Of a stretch of DNA of 64,000 nt, positions 38,900-48,255 are shown piece after piece. Source of the stretch: an uncultured Desulfocapsa sp. (GTDB lineage Bacteria; Desulfobacterota; Desulfobulbia; Desulfobulbales; Desulfocapsaceae); contig CAMZLK010000042.1 of NCBI GenBank assembly GCA_947311475.1, positions 32,270-96,269 on the forward strand. The letters run 5' to 3'. The notes beneath the pieces were generated by a model. That model saw nothing but the letters and a program-made list of their open reading frames with translations. It did not search any database and had not been told where the DNA came from. Each line of letters starts with the position of its first letter. Positions within the stretch are counted from its first letter, which is position 1. The translations under genes were made by a program, and so were the position numbers.

Positions 38900-39265
38900 A
38901 AATGTGATTTATCTGGATCGCTCCATATCAACAAGATCGGGCGCGGTTTATCCCATACCGTTGATAAATCTTAAAGGATAAAGATCTTATGGTGCTGTCT
39001 TAGAATATTCCTTGACTTGTATCTATCTATTTTGTAGTAATTATTACAGATTTGGCGGATGTACTGGATCTGTTGAGAGCTCGTTTGAGCTGCAGCCTGA
39101 CTTGGCGCGCAGAAAAAGTTGCCCTACGGGATGATGGCAGGGGCAGATCAGGTTTGATTGGACTTGGTTCATCCCGGTAATTCTCGCCTTGAGTCATCTG
39201 CTGAAAAACGTATTCTCTCACTTCACTTATTTCCCAATTATGGGGTAATTCAAAGGAGAAAGAAC

Positions 39266-39649
39266 ATGAAAACACTTCTATTAATTGTAGCATCTACACT
39301 CTTAATGACTGCTAACGTTTATGCAGGGGACTGTACAGCAGATGCTGCAAAATACTGTGCTGGAAAAAGTGGAGCTGAAAGAATGGTTTGTATTCGTATT
39401 CAGCAAAGAACAGGAGATATGCCAATGGGTCAACTTTCTAACAAAACGTGTGCCGAAATGATCCATTCTGTTGTTGAAAGTATCAAAACGAGCTGTGATG
39501 CTGAAAAAGATAGAAAAGGTGTTTGTGGAGACGTTAAAAAAGGTAAAGGTCGAATTATCACTTGTTATAACCAACATATGGATAAGATTACTCCTCAGTG
39601 CCGAGAGGCGATCACATCTGCTGTAGCAAAAGTTGACGCTTCTATCTAA
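39266..39649 (+). CDS. secreted cysteine-rich-repeat protein (start corrected)
   Basis: SD AAAGGAGAAAG, signal peptide MKTLLLIVASTLLMTANVYAG, then C-rich DCTADAAKYCAGKSGAERMVCIRIQQ...CAEMIHSVV...CDAEKDRKGVCGDVKKGKGRIITCYNQHMDKITPQCREAI. Confidence 0.8.
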   Translation: MKTLLLIVASTLLMTANVYAGDCTADAAKYCAGKSGAERMVCIRIQQRTGDMPMGQLSNKTCAEMIHSVVESIKTSCDAEKDRKGVCGDVKKGKGRIITCYNQHMDKITPQCREAITSAVAKVDASI

Positions 39650-40254
39650 AAAGCGACTTGGCAGTATGTTTCTCGAGGGTGCTTTACCGCAATTTAAGTA
39701 ACAGCACCCTCAATTTCTGAAAACAGTTGAAAAATAAGAGACATTTATTTGCTTTGCAAAATTTAGGATGTGCAGGACTGTTATAAGCAAAGTAAAAACA
39801 GGGGCACCCCAATACTCAAGGCTGCTATCTTTCAATCCTCAACGCACCGTGGAAAACTCCCGAATATCAACAAAATCATCGGCAATAATATAAGCGATTC
39901 GGCCATGATCACACTGGAGAATACGCACTTCTTATTCTGACTGTTCACCACACTACCCTCCTTTAGCACACTACTATTTTACCGCAGAATGATCGCTATT
40001 TTGGGCAGGTATCGTTTAATTTGTCTTTATATGGCTCAATCCTCATGTGTCCTGGATACTGTGGTTTTGTCTGTATTAATCTGTTCGTAGTTTCCCAGCC
40101 AGAAAATCGAATTTACATCTGGTGTTGTTCGTGCTTCATTTTGTTTTTTTATACACTTGGCTACGGTGCCAGAATCCTGATACCTGTTTTAATACTCATT
40201 GCGTTGAAAGTTTTCGATTGTATGATTAGCCTGGTTATGTGGTCTATTATTCTT

Positions 40255-40409
40255 GATGGCGTCGTAAAAATTCTTCATCTGCTTCGTTGCTACATTTTTT
40301 GTTTGATTTCAACGTACCTTAGTACGCCGAAATTAAACAAAAAATGTGCGCCTCGCATATGAAGCTTTTTACTTAGCCATCGGGATTTTACCCTTTTTAC
40401 GAGTTTATC
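40255..40409 (+). repeat. F1 element copy 8 (155 bp)
   Basis: GATGGCGTCGTAAAAATTC...TTTTTACGAGTTTATC; flanked by ATTCTT (40249-40254, 40410-40415). Confidence 0.93.
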
Positions 40410-40433
40410 ATTCTTAAATTAGTTCGAGTATAA

Positions 40434-41243
40434 ATGAACGACGAACAATTCCTGAAACATCAGTCCCTGCCTTTTGCAGAATGTCATCATACTGCAAACA
40501 GTGGCAGGCATTACAAGGCCCATATGCACAAGACCTATAGTGTTGGGGCTATAGATAATGGTGAGGTGCTTTATCAGGTCGGAAAACAAACGGCCCGTCT
40601 CCAGCCTGGGAGTCTGGCATTGATCAACCCTGAAATCCTTCATTCCTGTAATCCCTGTAAGTCCTGTAAACGTAGTTATTACATGCTTTACCTTGATGTT
40701 GACTGGTGTCTTCAAGTACAGCAGTCCTTATGGAAGGTGCAGTCCTTTCGGGGAGTAAACCAAATCCTGCTCGAAGATAGTGCTCTGTATGAACAGTACA
40801 TAACCACCATGAAATCATTAATGGATGATGGCGGTGAGATACTTAAAAAAGAACAGATGCTGGTTGAGCTTACCAGCAGCATATTTTTACGATGTTGTGA
40901 GCCGGGAACCATGATAAGTGAACCTTTTTCGCATGTTGAAAACCTGAAAGAACAACTGGGCAGGAATTTAGAGAAAGATATTGCCATGGGAGAATTGGCA
41001 GTAGACCTGCAGGTGAATCCCTACACACTACTCAGGCATTTTAAGACAGCCACCGGCATAACACCCCATGCATATCGTTTAAACTGCAGAATTGAACTTG
41101 CCAGGAAGCTATTACGGGAGGGCAAGGAATTGGCAGAAATTGCTCTGGAGTGCGGATTCTTCGACCAGAGCCATTTCCATCGTCATTTTAAGGCCATGAC
41201 GACAGTAACGCCCAGAGAATATCAAGTCAATTTTATACAATAA
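40434..41243 (+). CDS. AraC-family transcriptional regulator
   Basis: 269 aa; N-terminal cupin-like domain, C-terminal double HTH ...LAEIALECGFFDQSHFHRHFKAMTTVTPREYQVNF. Confidence 0.9.
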   Translation: MNDEQFLKHQSLPFAECHHTANSGRHYKAHMHKTYSVGAIDNGEVLYQVGKQTARLQPGSLALINPEILHSCNPCKSCKRSYYMLYLDVDWCLQVQQSLWKVQSFRGVNQILLEDSALYEQYITTMKSLMDDGGEILKKEQMLVELTSSIFLRCCEPGTMISEPFSHVENLKEQLGRNLEKDIAMGELAVDLQVNPYTLLRHFKTATGITPHAYRLNCRIELARKLLREGKELAEIALECGFFDQSHFHRHFKAMTTVTPREYQVNFIQ

Positions 41244-41288
41244 TTCTCTTTTGATAGAGTTTATACTTTTCCCCAAAAAAGGAAAAGT

Positions 41289-41897
41289 ATGGAATTTTTA
41301 TTGATTGCTTCAGCACATTTTATGGCTCTTTTGAGTCCTGGGCCTGATTTCTTTCTTATCATGCAGACATCTCTTCGCATGCCGCTACGATATGCGTTTG
41401 CAGTTTGTCTGGGGATAGCTGCAGCAAATGGCCTTTATCTGCTTATTGCAGTTACCGGCCTTGAAGCGGTAAAAGAAATGACAAGCCTGATGCTTATTCT
41501 AAAGTATTTTGGTGGAGGGTATTTGTTCTATATAGGTGTCCTCCTTTTAATGGCTCCTGTCCGCTCGCTTGAAGACCAGACAATGGTCAGTCGCCTCCAT
41601 GTGAAAAGCATACGCCATCAATTTGCCATTGGGTTTATGTCAGCCATTCTTAATCCGAAGAATTCAATTTTTTACCTCTCTTTATTCACTGTGATGGTCT
41701 CTCCCAAAACTCCCTTTGTCGTACGGGCTTTGTATGGTTTATGGATGACGGGGCTTGTTCTGGTCTGGGATATGGGCGTCGCAGGACTTCTTGGCAATCA
41801 AAAAATAAAAAAATGGCTGGGCAACTGGATTTTTCTGATTGAAAAGGTAGCTGGTGCTATGCTTGCTTTCTTTGGTGTTCTTCTGACATGTCGATAA
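41289..41897 (+). CDS. LysE/RhtB-family amino-acid exporter
   Basis: 202 aa; FMALLSPGPDFFLIMQTSLRMPLRYAFAVCLGIAAANGLY; NPKNSIFYLSLF. Confidence 0.88.
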   Translation: MEFLLIASAHFMALLSPGPDFFLIMQTSLRMPLRYAFAVCLGIAAANGLYLLIAVTGLEAVKEMTSLMLILKYFGGGYLFYIGVLLLMAPVRSLEDQTMVSRLHVKSIRHQFAIGFMSAILNPKNSIFYLSLFTVMVSPKTPFVVRALYGLWMTGLVLVWDMGVAGLLGNQKIKKWLGNWIFLIEKVAGAMLAFFGVLLTCR

Positions 41898-41954
41898 TTA
41901 GTCTGTCTGTGGTGTTTGTGTGTACTATGAATATACAGAGCCGGAAACCCAAGT

Positions 41955-42260
41955 CAATCGAAGAGTATACTAACATCATCCATAAGGATCACCGTGATAC
42001 CTATTGTGGCACAAGATCTGTGTCACAGGTGGAGCCTCAAACCTGATTCTTGATTGTGTTGTTCTTGAAGGTAAACCACAGCTGATTCAGAGTTGACAAC
42101 AGAGGTGCATGACAGGCAGAATGCGTTGTATGGCCGCTATCCGTTAAAGCAGGATATGATGGTATCTTTCTATATGGACAATTTGAGAAAAACTATTCCA
42201 ATGCTGCCTGCGAACTAATCTGACAGTGACTTTTTCCAGCAAAAGGATTAACTGCTCTTG
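41955..42260 (+). pseudogene. frameshifted transposase remnant (ISNCY-like)
   Basis: Fragments in different + frames: HKDHRDTYCG / HKICVTGGASNLILDCVVLEGKP / ADSELTTEVHDRQNALYGRYPLK / AGYDGIF; resembles an ISNCY-type catalytic core with multiple frameshifts. Confidence 0.6.
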
Positions 42261-42424
42261 TGGAGAGTAAAAAACAGAAGAGCTATCATGTGCATAACTC
42301 AGCTCCACAGAAAGCACTTCGTACAGCAGTCAAAAAAGCTAGATCCTTAAACGGGTGACATTACCTACGTTTCGGTTAGACTGTTACAAAAGCAGGTATA
42401 AGCAAATCAAAACGGATTGACAGG

Positions 42425-43570
42425 ATGGGTGAACTAAAAAACAATCAGATGTTTAAGTACTTACTGGTCTTGACAGTTAGTTCGACCATCGGTCTGCATG
42501 TGTGGCGTACCCTGTTTGACAATTTTGCTGTGAATGTAATTGGTCTTAACGGCAGCCATATAGGTTTCCTCCAATCTGTTAGAGAACTTCCTGGTTTTCT
42601 TGCTCTTCTTGTGGTCTACGTTCTTTTGGTGATTAAAGAATATCGCCTCTCTTCAATTTCTGTTCTGATCCTTGGTGTAGGTGTGGCCGTCACCGGCTTG
42701 CTGCCATCATTTTATGGAATTATCTTTACAACACTTCTTATGAGTTTTGGGTTTCACTATTTTGAGACGACCAATCAATCCCTGACTCTTCAGTACTTTG
42801 ATAAAATGACCGCTCCAATAGTTTTTGGAAGACTGCGCAGTCTGGCATCTGCTGGAAATATTGCAGCCGGAGTGATAATTTTTACTTTGGCACCTTTTCT
42901 CAGCTACACACAATTGTATCTTCTTTTTGGCAGTCTGGTTATTGCTGCAGCTCTCTGGGGACTGAGCCGGAATCCTACACGACAGAATATTGTTTCCCAG
43001 CGAAAGAGTATGGTCCTGAAAAAGAAGTATTGGCTTTTTTATGTGCTTACTTTAACTGCTGGGGCAAGACGGCAGATATTTATCGCCTTTGCGGTTTTTC
43101 TTCTTGTGAAAAAATTTGAGTTTAGCGTACAGGGAGTTGCCTTACTCTTTTTGTTTAATAATATCGTGAATTATTTCCTCAGCCCTTTAATCGGTAAGGC
43201 AATTATCAGATTTGGTGAGAGGAAAGTCCTTTCTCTGGAATATGTGGGACTTATTATAATTTTTGTTGCTTATGGCCTGGTCGAGTCTAAAATCATTGTC
43301 GCTCTTCTTTATATCGTTGACCACATCCTGTTTAACTTTGCCATAGCAATTCGAACCTTTTTTCAAAAGATAGCCGACCCGGAAGATATTGCACCTTCAA
43401 TGGCTGTTGGCTTTACCATCAACCATATTGCTGCAGTTGTTCTTCCTGTTCTTGGAGGGCTTCTCTGGATGATCGATTACCGGATAGTCTTTTTTTCGGG
43501 GGCCGTCTTAAGTTTTATCTCCCTGCTCTTTGTGCAGCAGATCACTGTTCAGTTAGAGCGCAATACCTAA
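42425..43570 (+). CDS. MFS-type transporter
   Basis: 381 aa; about 11-12 hydrophobic segments; MFS-like topology. Confidence 0.75.
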   Translation: MGELKNNQMFKYLLVLTVSSTIGLHVWRTLFDNFAVNVIGLNGSHIGFLQSVRELPGFLALLVVYVLLVIKEYRLSSISVLILGVGVAVTGLLPSFYGIIFTTLLMSFGFHYFETTNQSLTLQYFDKMTAPIVFGRLRSLASAGNIAAGVIIFTLAPFLSYTQLYLLFGSLVIAAALWGLSRNPTRQNIVSQRKSMVLKKKYWLFYVLTLTAGARRQIFIAFAVFLLVKKFEFSVQGVALLFLFNNIVNYFLSPLIGKAIIRFGERKVLSLEYVGLIIIFVAYGLVESKIIVALLYIVDHILFNFAIAIRTFFQKIADPEDIAPSMAVGFTINHIAAVVLPVLGGLLWMIDYRIVFFSGAVLSFISLLFVQQITVQLERNT

Positions 43571-43721
43571 CGCAGGTAAACTGCAAGTAAGTGCCTCGAA
43601 GGTCTCTCTTCGTTCGCTAGCTGTTGCTATTCGTAACATTTTGATATTGTCTCACTCTCATATATTCTCGGAGTCTACGCTTACCTGTTTTTATTGCAGG
43701 AATTATGGAGCAAGGCACTAA
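43567..43721. repeat. F2 repeat element copy 4
   Basis: CTAACGCAGGTAAACTGCAAGTAAGTGCCTCGAAGG...ATTGCAGGAATTATGGAGCAAGGCACTAA; supplies the MFS stop codon. Confidence 0.8.
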
Positions 43722-43746
43722 TTAACCATCCTTGAACCTACAGGAA

Positions 43747-44094
43747 TTACTGCACCTTCATTGTGTCTTGTTCGTCGATGAAGTGGTGCAGATTGTGGTT
43801 TTTTTCTTTTTCCTGAATCATTGCTCTCGCTTCATCTTCACTGATGTGAAGACTTTTAGCGAGGTCTTTAACGCTGTAACAGGGCATGCCGTCTGCCGCA
43901 TATCCTTTCGCCTGAAGATCCGGGAAACATTCATGGGTTGCAGCTCCGGATGCATTTAAAAGTATCTCCCGCATGTCTTCCGGGCCATAGAGCATGAGCC
44001 ACTCCACAGCTTCTGCCCATAGTTTTGCATCAACTGTCTGATGTTTGAGTACTGCCATTGCCGAATCAAGATCCCATTCATCTTCCAATGCCAT
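43747..44094 (-). CDS. hypothetical protein
   Basis: 115 aa, MALEDEWDLDSAMAVLKHQTVDAKLWAEAVEWLMLYGPEDMREILLNASG...; plausible coding composition. Confidence 0.65.
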   Translation of the reverse strand: MALEDEWDLDSAMAVLKHQTVDAKLWAEAVEWLMLYGPEDMREILLNASGAATHECFPDLQAKGYAADGMPCYSVKDLAKSLHISEDEARAMIQEKEKNHNLHHFIDEQDTMKVQ

Positions 44095-44196
44095 CTTTTT
44101 TTGTCTCCATAATTTTTAATTTTGTCTACGAGCTTCCGTGTACTATAATTCAGTCAAACAAAGTTGCAATAAACAGGTGGTCAAGATGGAGACGAT

Positions 44197-45327
44197 ATGA
44201 ATCAGTTTGAAAGCGCAGTTTTTCTTGAAAATATAGAATGGTTTGATGAAACAGGAAAAGAGCTGGTTCATCGTCTGCCGGAAAATGGCTCGGGTGAAAT
44301 TAAATGGGGAGCACAACTGACAGTACGAGAGAGTCAGGCCGCAGTATTATTTTATAAAGGAAAGGCCTGTGATGCTTTTGCTGCTGGTCGCCATACCTTG
44401 AAGACAGGGAACTTGCCAATTCTCACCAAAATTCTTTCCATACCATGGCGTGGAAACAGTCCTCTGCGGGCTGAAGTGTACATGGCTAATCTGAAGTATT
44501 TCACCAATCTAAAATGGGGAACCAAGAGTCCTGTTGCTTTTAAAGATAGTGAGCTCGGGCTTATTCGTCTTCGGGCCCATGGTGTTTTTAATATCCAGAT
44601 TGTACAGCCGGTGCTTTTTATTAATTCACTGGTTGGCACCATGGGCAGGTTTACAACCGATGATATTTCAAATTATCTCAAGCAGGTGATAGTTTCGCGC
44701 TTCAATGATTATCTTGGCGAAACACTTGATACCATATTTAATCTTGCCGGAAAATTTGATGAACTGTCGATTGAACTCCAGAAACGATTGATTGCAGATT
44801 TCTCCCACTTCGGATTGCACCTCAGCCACCTGTACATTACATCCATCACACCGCCTGAAGAAGTGCAGAAAGCAATTGATGATAAGAGTCGTCTCAGTGT
44901 GATTAACGATATGGATAACTTTGTGAGAATGAAGGCCGCGATGGCCATGGAAAAAGCAGCGGAGAATCAAGGAGAAGCTGGTTCCGGTCTTGGGCTTGGT
45001 ATGGGGATGATGCTGCCTGCCATGTTTGCGACTGGTACGGGAGGGCAAGTTGCAAAACCCGGTGCACCGGTGACTGGAGGGGTCGTCTGCCCGGATTGTC
45101 AGAACAGAATCCCTGCGGATGCACGCTTTTGCCCTCTTTGCGGGCATCAGCAACTGGTGCTCAGTCAATGTGTGAATTGTGGGAAAAATCTTGCACCGAA
45201 TGCAAAATTCTGTTCCAAATGTGGGCATTCAAGCAATGCAATACCACAAAACATTGTTTGTCCCGGATGTGAGACAGAGAACGTGGCTGATTCGATGTTT
45301 TGTAATCATTGCGGTCAGAAACTGTAA
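44197..45327 (+). CDS. SPFH-domain protein with C-terminal double zinc ribbons
   Basis: 376 aa; SPFH-like core (YdjI/virion core protein-like), C-terminal CPDCQNRIPADARFCPLCG, CVNCGKNLAPNAKFCSKCG, CPGCETENVADSMFCNHCG. Confidence 0.85.
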   Translation: MNQFESAVFLENIEWFDETGKELVHRLPENGSGEIKWGAQLTVRESQAAVLFYKGKACDAFAAGRHTLKTGNLPILTKILSIPWRGNSPLRAEVYMANLKYFTNLKWGTKSPVAFKDSELGLIRLRAHGVFNIQIVQPVLFINSLVGTMGRFTTDDISNYLKQVIVSRFNDYLGETLDTIFNLAGKFDELSIELQKRLIADFSHFGLHLSHLYITSITPPEEVQKAIDDKSRLSVINDMDNFVRMKAAMAMEKAAENQGEAGSGLGLGMGMMLPAMFATGTGGQVAKPGAPVTGGVVCPDCQNRIPADARFCPLCGHQQLVLSQCVNCGKNLAPNAKFCSKCGHSSNAIPQNIVCPGCETENVADSMFCNHCGQKL

Positions 45328-45349
45328 AATTTCAGTTCGAAGCTGAATT

Positions 45350-46597
45350 ATGGATCTGACAATCCACCAAAACTGTCCCTCCTGTGGTGCGAAGATAGAA
45401 CTCCACGAAGATGACAGGCTCATCCGGTGTCCATATTGTGATGTGCAGAATTTCATGGTAACGCGGGGGACTCTTCGTTTTGTCCTTCCCGATAAAGTAC
45501 CGGTTCATATCAGGCGCAGGGATATTTTTTATGCTCCCTATCTGCGTTTTAAAGGGAATGTGTATTATTGCAAAGGGGAACATCAGAAATACAAGGTGGT
45601 GGATACTACTCAGCAGGGTTTAAATGCCAGTGCCTTGCCACCCTCCCTTGGGTTCAGGCCACAGGCCATGGCTGTATCTCTTGTAACAGAAGACGTTAAA
45701 GGTATTTTTCTTCGCCAGACCGTTAAAGCTCGTACTCTGTTGGAGCGGGCGGCTCAACTCACCGTTATCGATTCCGATTCCATTAAAGCACCATTTTATC
45801 ACCGCGCATATATTGGTGAAACCTTAAGCTGCATATATCTGCCACTTTATATTGATGATGGGATCCTTTATGACGGGGTGACCAATAAGGCCTTGGCACA
45901 AGGTGGTTCCGCTGGAAAAATGCGCAAAGGCGGTGACAGATATCACACAAACTGGACGCCACATTTCCTGGCAACCCTTTGCCCCGGATGTGGTTTTTCG
46001 CTTGCTGGAGATCATGACAGTCTTGTACTGTCCTGTTATAATTGTTATTCTTCATGGCAGGAAAAACAGGGTGGGTTTAAGAAGATTTCCTGGAGCTGTG
46101 TGGCAACAGACTATAAAGAAATGTATTTCCTTCCTTTCTGGAAACTTCAAGTGGAGTCAACCGGACTTACAATGACAACATTTGCTGATTTTCTGCGCCT
46201 TACAAATCAGCCGAAGGTTATCCAAAAGAGCCACCGGGACAGGGCTTTGAGTATTTATATTCCTGCTTTTAAGCTTAGGCCTTCGACATTCTTACGGCTT
46301 GGAAAAAACATGACACTTGCTCAGGAAAAAATACCTCAGGGTGAAGCGTCCATGGTGAAGAGGATGCATCCGGTGACGTTGCAAAGAAAAGAGGCCATCC
46401 AGGCATTAAAAAGTGTGCTGGCAGGTGCAGCCTTAAATAAACGACAGCTTTTTCCAAGATTACCGGATGTACACTTTCATGCTTTGCAAACTGAGCTTGT
46501 GTATTTGCCATTTTTTGACAGGGGCCATGATTACGTGCAGGAACATACTGGACTCCCTTTAGCAAAATCTATTTTGCATTTTGGCAGGAAGTTGTAA
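45350..46597 (+). CDS. zinc-ribbon hypothetical protein
   Basis: 415 aa; N-terminal CPSCGAKIELHEDDRLIRCPYCD, internal CPGCGFSLAGDHDSLVLSCYNC; 22 nt after the SPFH gene. Confidence 0.75.
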   Translation: MDLTIHQNCPSCGAKIELHEDDRLIRCPYCDVQNFMVTRGTLRFVLPDKVPVHIRRRDIFYAPYLRFKGNVYYCKGEHQKYKVVDTTQQGLNASALPPSLGFRPQAMAVSLVTEDVKGIFLRQTVKARTLLERAAQLTVIDSDSIKAPFYHRAYIGETLSCIYLPLYIDDGILYDGVTNKALAQGGSAGKMRKGGDRYHTNWTPHFLATLCPGCGFSLAGDHDSLVLSCYNCYSSWQEKQGGFKKISWSCVATDYKEMYFLPFWKLQVESTGLTMTTFADFLRLTNQPKVIQKSHRDRALSIYIPAFKLRPSTFLRLGKNMTLAQEKIPQGEASMVKRMHPVTLQRKEAIQALKSVLAGAALNKRQLFPRLPDVHFHALQTELVYLPFFDRGHDYVQEHTGLPLAKSILHFGRKL

Positions 46598-46609
46598 GTT
46601 AAACCGAAC

Positions 46610-47119
46610 ATGAATAATCACGAAAAGTATATGCAGATTGCGCTTGAGCAGGCAAAAGAGGCCTTAGCGCTACGAGAATTTCCCGTGGGGGCGGTATTTG
46701 TTCGTGATGGACATGTTGTTGCCAGTGGAAAACGCGCTCATACTCTTAAACAGAAAGAAACAGTCAATGAGATTGATCATGCAGAGATTGTTGCTTTACG
46801 GTGTTTTCTTGATCGGGAACCAACAATTGCAGCCGAAGAATTAACTGTATATTCAACCATGGAGCCATGTCTTATGTGCTATTCCACTATGATTCTGAAT
46901 GGCATCCGAAATATTGTCTATGCTTATGAGGATGTTATGGGAGGCGGGACGAGTCTTCCCCTGGATAGCCTGAATCCACTCTACAGAGAGATGAAAGTGA
47001 ATATTGTGCCGCATGTCCTTCGAAAACAGAGTCTTGAATTGTTTCAGCAATTTTTTTTAGATCCTGAAAATTTGTATTGGAAAGATTCACTCCTTGCAAA
47101 CTATACGTTAAAACAATAA
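46610..47119 (+). CDS. nucleoside/nucleobase deaminase (TadA/CDA zinc-dependent family)
   Basis: 169 aa; HAEIVAL ... EPCLMCYSTMILNGI zinc site. Confidence 0.88.
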   Translation: MNNHEKYMQIALEQAKEALALREFPVGAVFVRDGHVVASGKRAHTLKQKETVNEIDHAEIVALRCFLDREPTIAAEELTVYSTMEPCLMCYSTMILNGIRNIVYAYEDVMGGGTSLPLDSLNPLYREMKVNIVPHVLRKQSLELFQQFFLDPENLYWKDSLLANYTLKQ

Positions 47120-47124
47120 TTTCT

Positions 47125-47206
47125 GGTGGATTTGTAAAGACCCTTTCTTTTCTTCATTTTCGTGCATCGAATAGGAAGATTTTTACAGGTCCATCCGATT
47201 TTTAAC
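47125..47206. repeat. degenerate F1 element
   Basis: TGGATTTGTAAA...CGTGCATCGAATAGGAAGATTTTTACAGGTCCATCCGATTTTTAACCTT, similar to F1 arms and tail. Confidence 0.5.
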
Positions 47207-47227
47207 CTTAATATTTTAAATATTCCC

Positions 47228-48238
47228 ATGAATTCCAATGCCAGAACTGTCGGCTTCCAAGCCGGAGAGCGAAATATTTTCTTTCATATTCTCACCGCCT
47301 GCAACCTTTCCTGTCGTCATTGTTATATTAATACCGGACAACACGGAACAACAACGTTAGCAAGGAAAACCATTGAGAAGTGGCTGGAGCTTTTTGCTGA
47401 TCCGGGGAAAAAATCCAATGTGATTTTTTTAGGCGGTGAACCCACCATGCACCCGGATCTTTCCCATGGCATTGCCAAGGCTAAAGAGTTGGGAATGGCC
47501 GTAACTGTTGACTCCAATGGGTATCTGTTTAATGATCTGCTCGAAAAAACGAGCCCAGACTTGCTTGATTATCTGAGTTTTAGTCTTGATGGCCCTGACG
47601 CTCTGGTGAATGATCCCATTCGTGGTGAGGGCGTATTTGACGTGTGTACTACCAATATGCGTAAAGCGGTTCAGATGAAATATAATGTTTCCGTGATCTA
47701 TACTGTATCAAATCTGAATATTGACCACCTGCATCGAATGATCCCGCTCCTTGCCGAGATTGGTGTGAAGAGGTTTTTTATTCAGGTAATTGGGCTCCGA
47801 GGGCATTCGGCACAAGACAGTCCTGGGGATCAGGGGTGGCAGGTGAGTCCGGAGCAGTGGCTCGACATTGTACCCCGTGTTGCAAACAGCGCTGCTGAAG
47901 CTGGGATTCATGTAACATTTCCAAAAGTCTTTCTTGAGAAGGATGAGGCTTTTGAGTGTGCAGGAGTTGTTACCGAAAATTTCTTTATATTTCCCAATGG
48001 TCGTGTTTATCGCTGTCCCCTTTGTGAGGATCATCCAATACATGCTTTGGAAATTAAAGACGATGCACTTGTGCACAGGGCGGGTTTGACGGAAGATAAT
48101 TTCTTCCAGTTAAATATTGCTGAAGGCTGTGTCATGAATAAGCTTCTGCAACCGGATACCATATCTTATGATAAAGACGGAAAGCCGAATCATCGAATTT
48201 CCTGTTGTCTTCTGAAGCAGGAGATTCTGCCCGTTTAA
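47228..48238 (+). CDS. radical SAM protein
   Basis: Start corrected to MNSNARTVGFQAG; CNLSCRHCYIN (CxxxCxxC), GGEPTMHPDL; C-terminal Cys motifs CAGVV, CPLCED. Confidence 0.87.
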   Translation: MNSNARTVGFQAGERNIFFHILTACNLSCRHCYINTGQHGTTTLARKTIEKWLELFADPGKKSNVIFLGGEPTMHPDLSHGIAKAKELGMAVTVDSNGYLFNDLLEKTSPDLLDYLSFSLDGPDALVNDPIRGEGVFDVCTTNMRKAVQMKYNVSVIYTVSNLNIDHLHRMIPLLAEIGVKRFFIQVIGLRGHSAQDSPGDQGWQVSPEQWLDIVPRVANSAAEAGIHVTFPKVFLEKDEAFECAGVVTENFFIFPNGRVYRCPLCEDHPIHALEIKDDALVHRAGLTEDNFFQLNIAEGCVMNKLLQPDTISYDKDGKPNHRISCCLLKQEILPV

Positions 48239-48255
48239 TCAGGGGAGAAGCTTTG

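Noticed and set aside
39027-39293. 88-aa minus-strand ORF upstream of the Cys-rich gene
   Set aside because: Overlaps the signal-peptide region of 39266-39649 in antisense; no convincing family motif.
39830-39960. Possible toxin-antitoxin remnant (minus frame fragment EVRILQCDHGRIAYIIADDFVDIREFSTV)
   Set aside because: Too short, interrupted by stops and without a start or partner gene; insufficient evidence.
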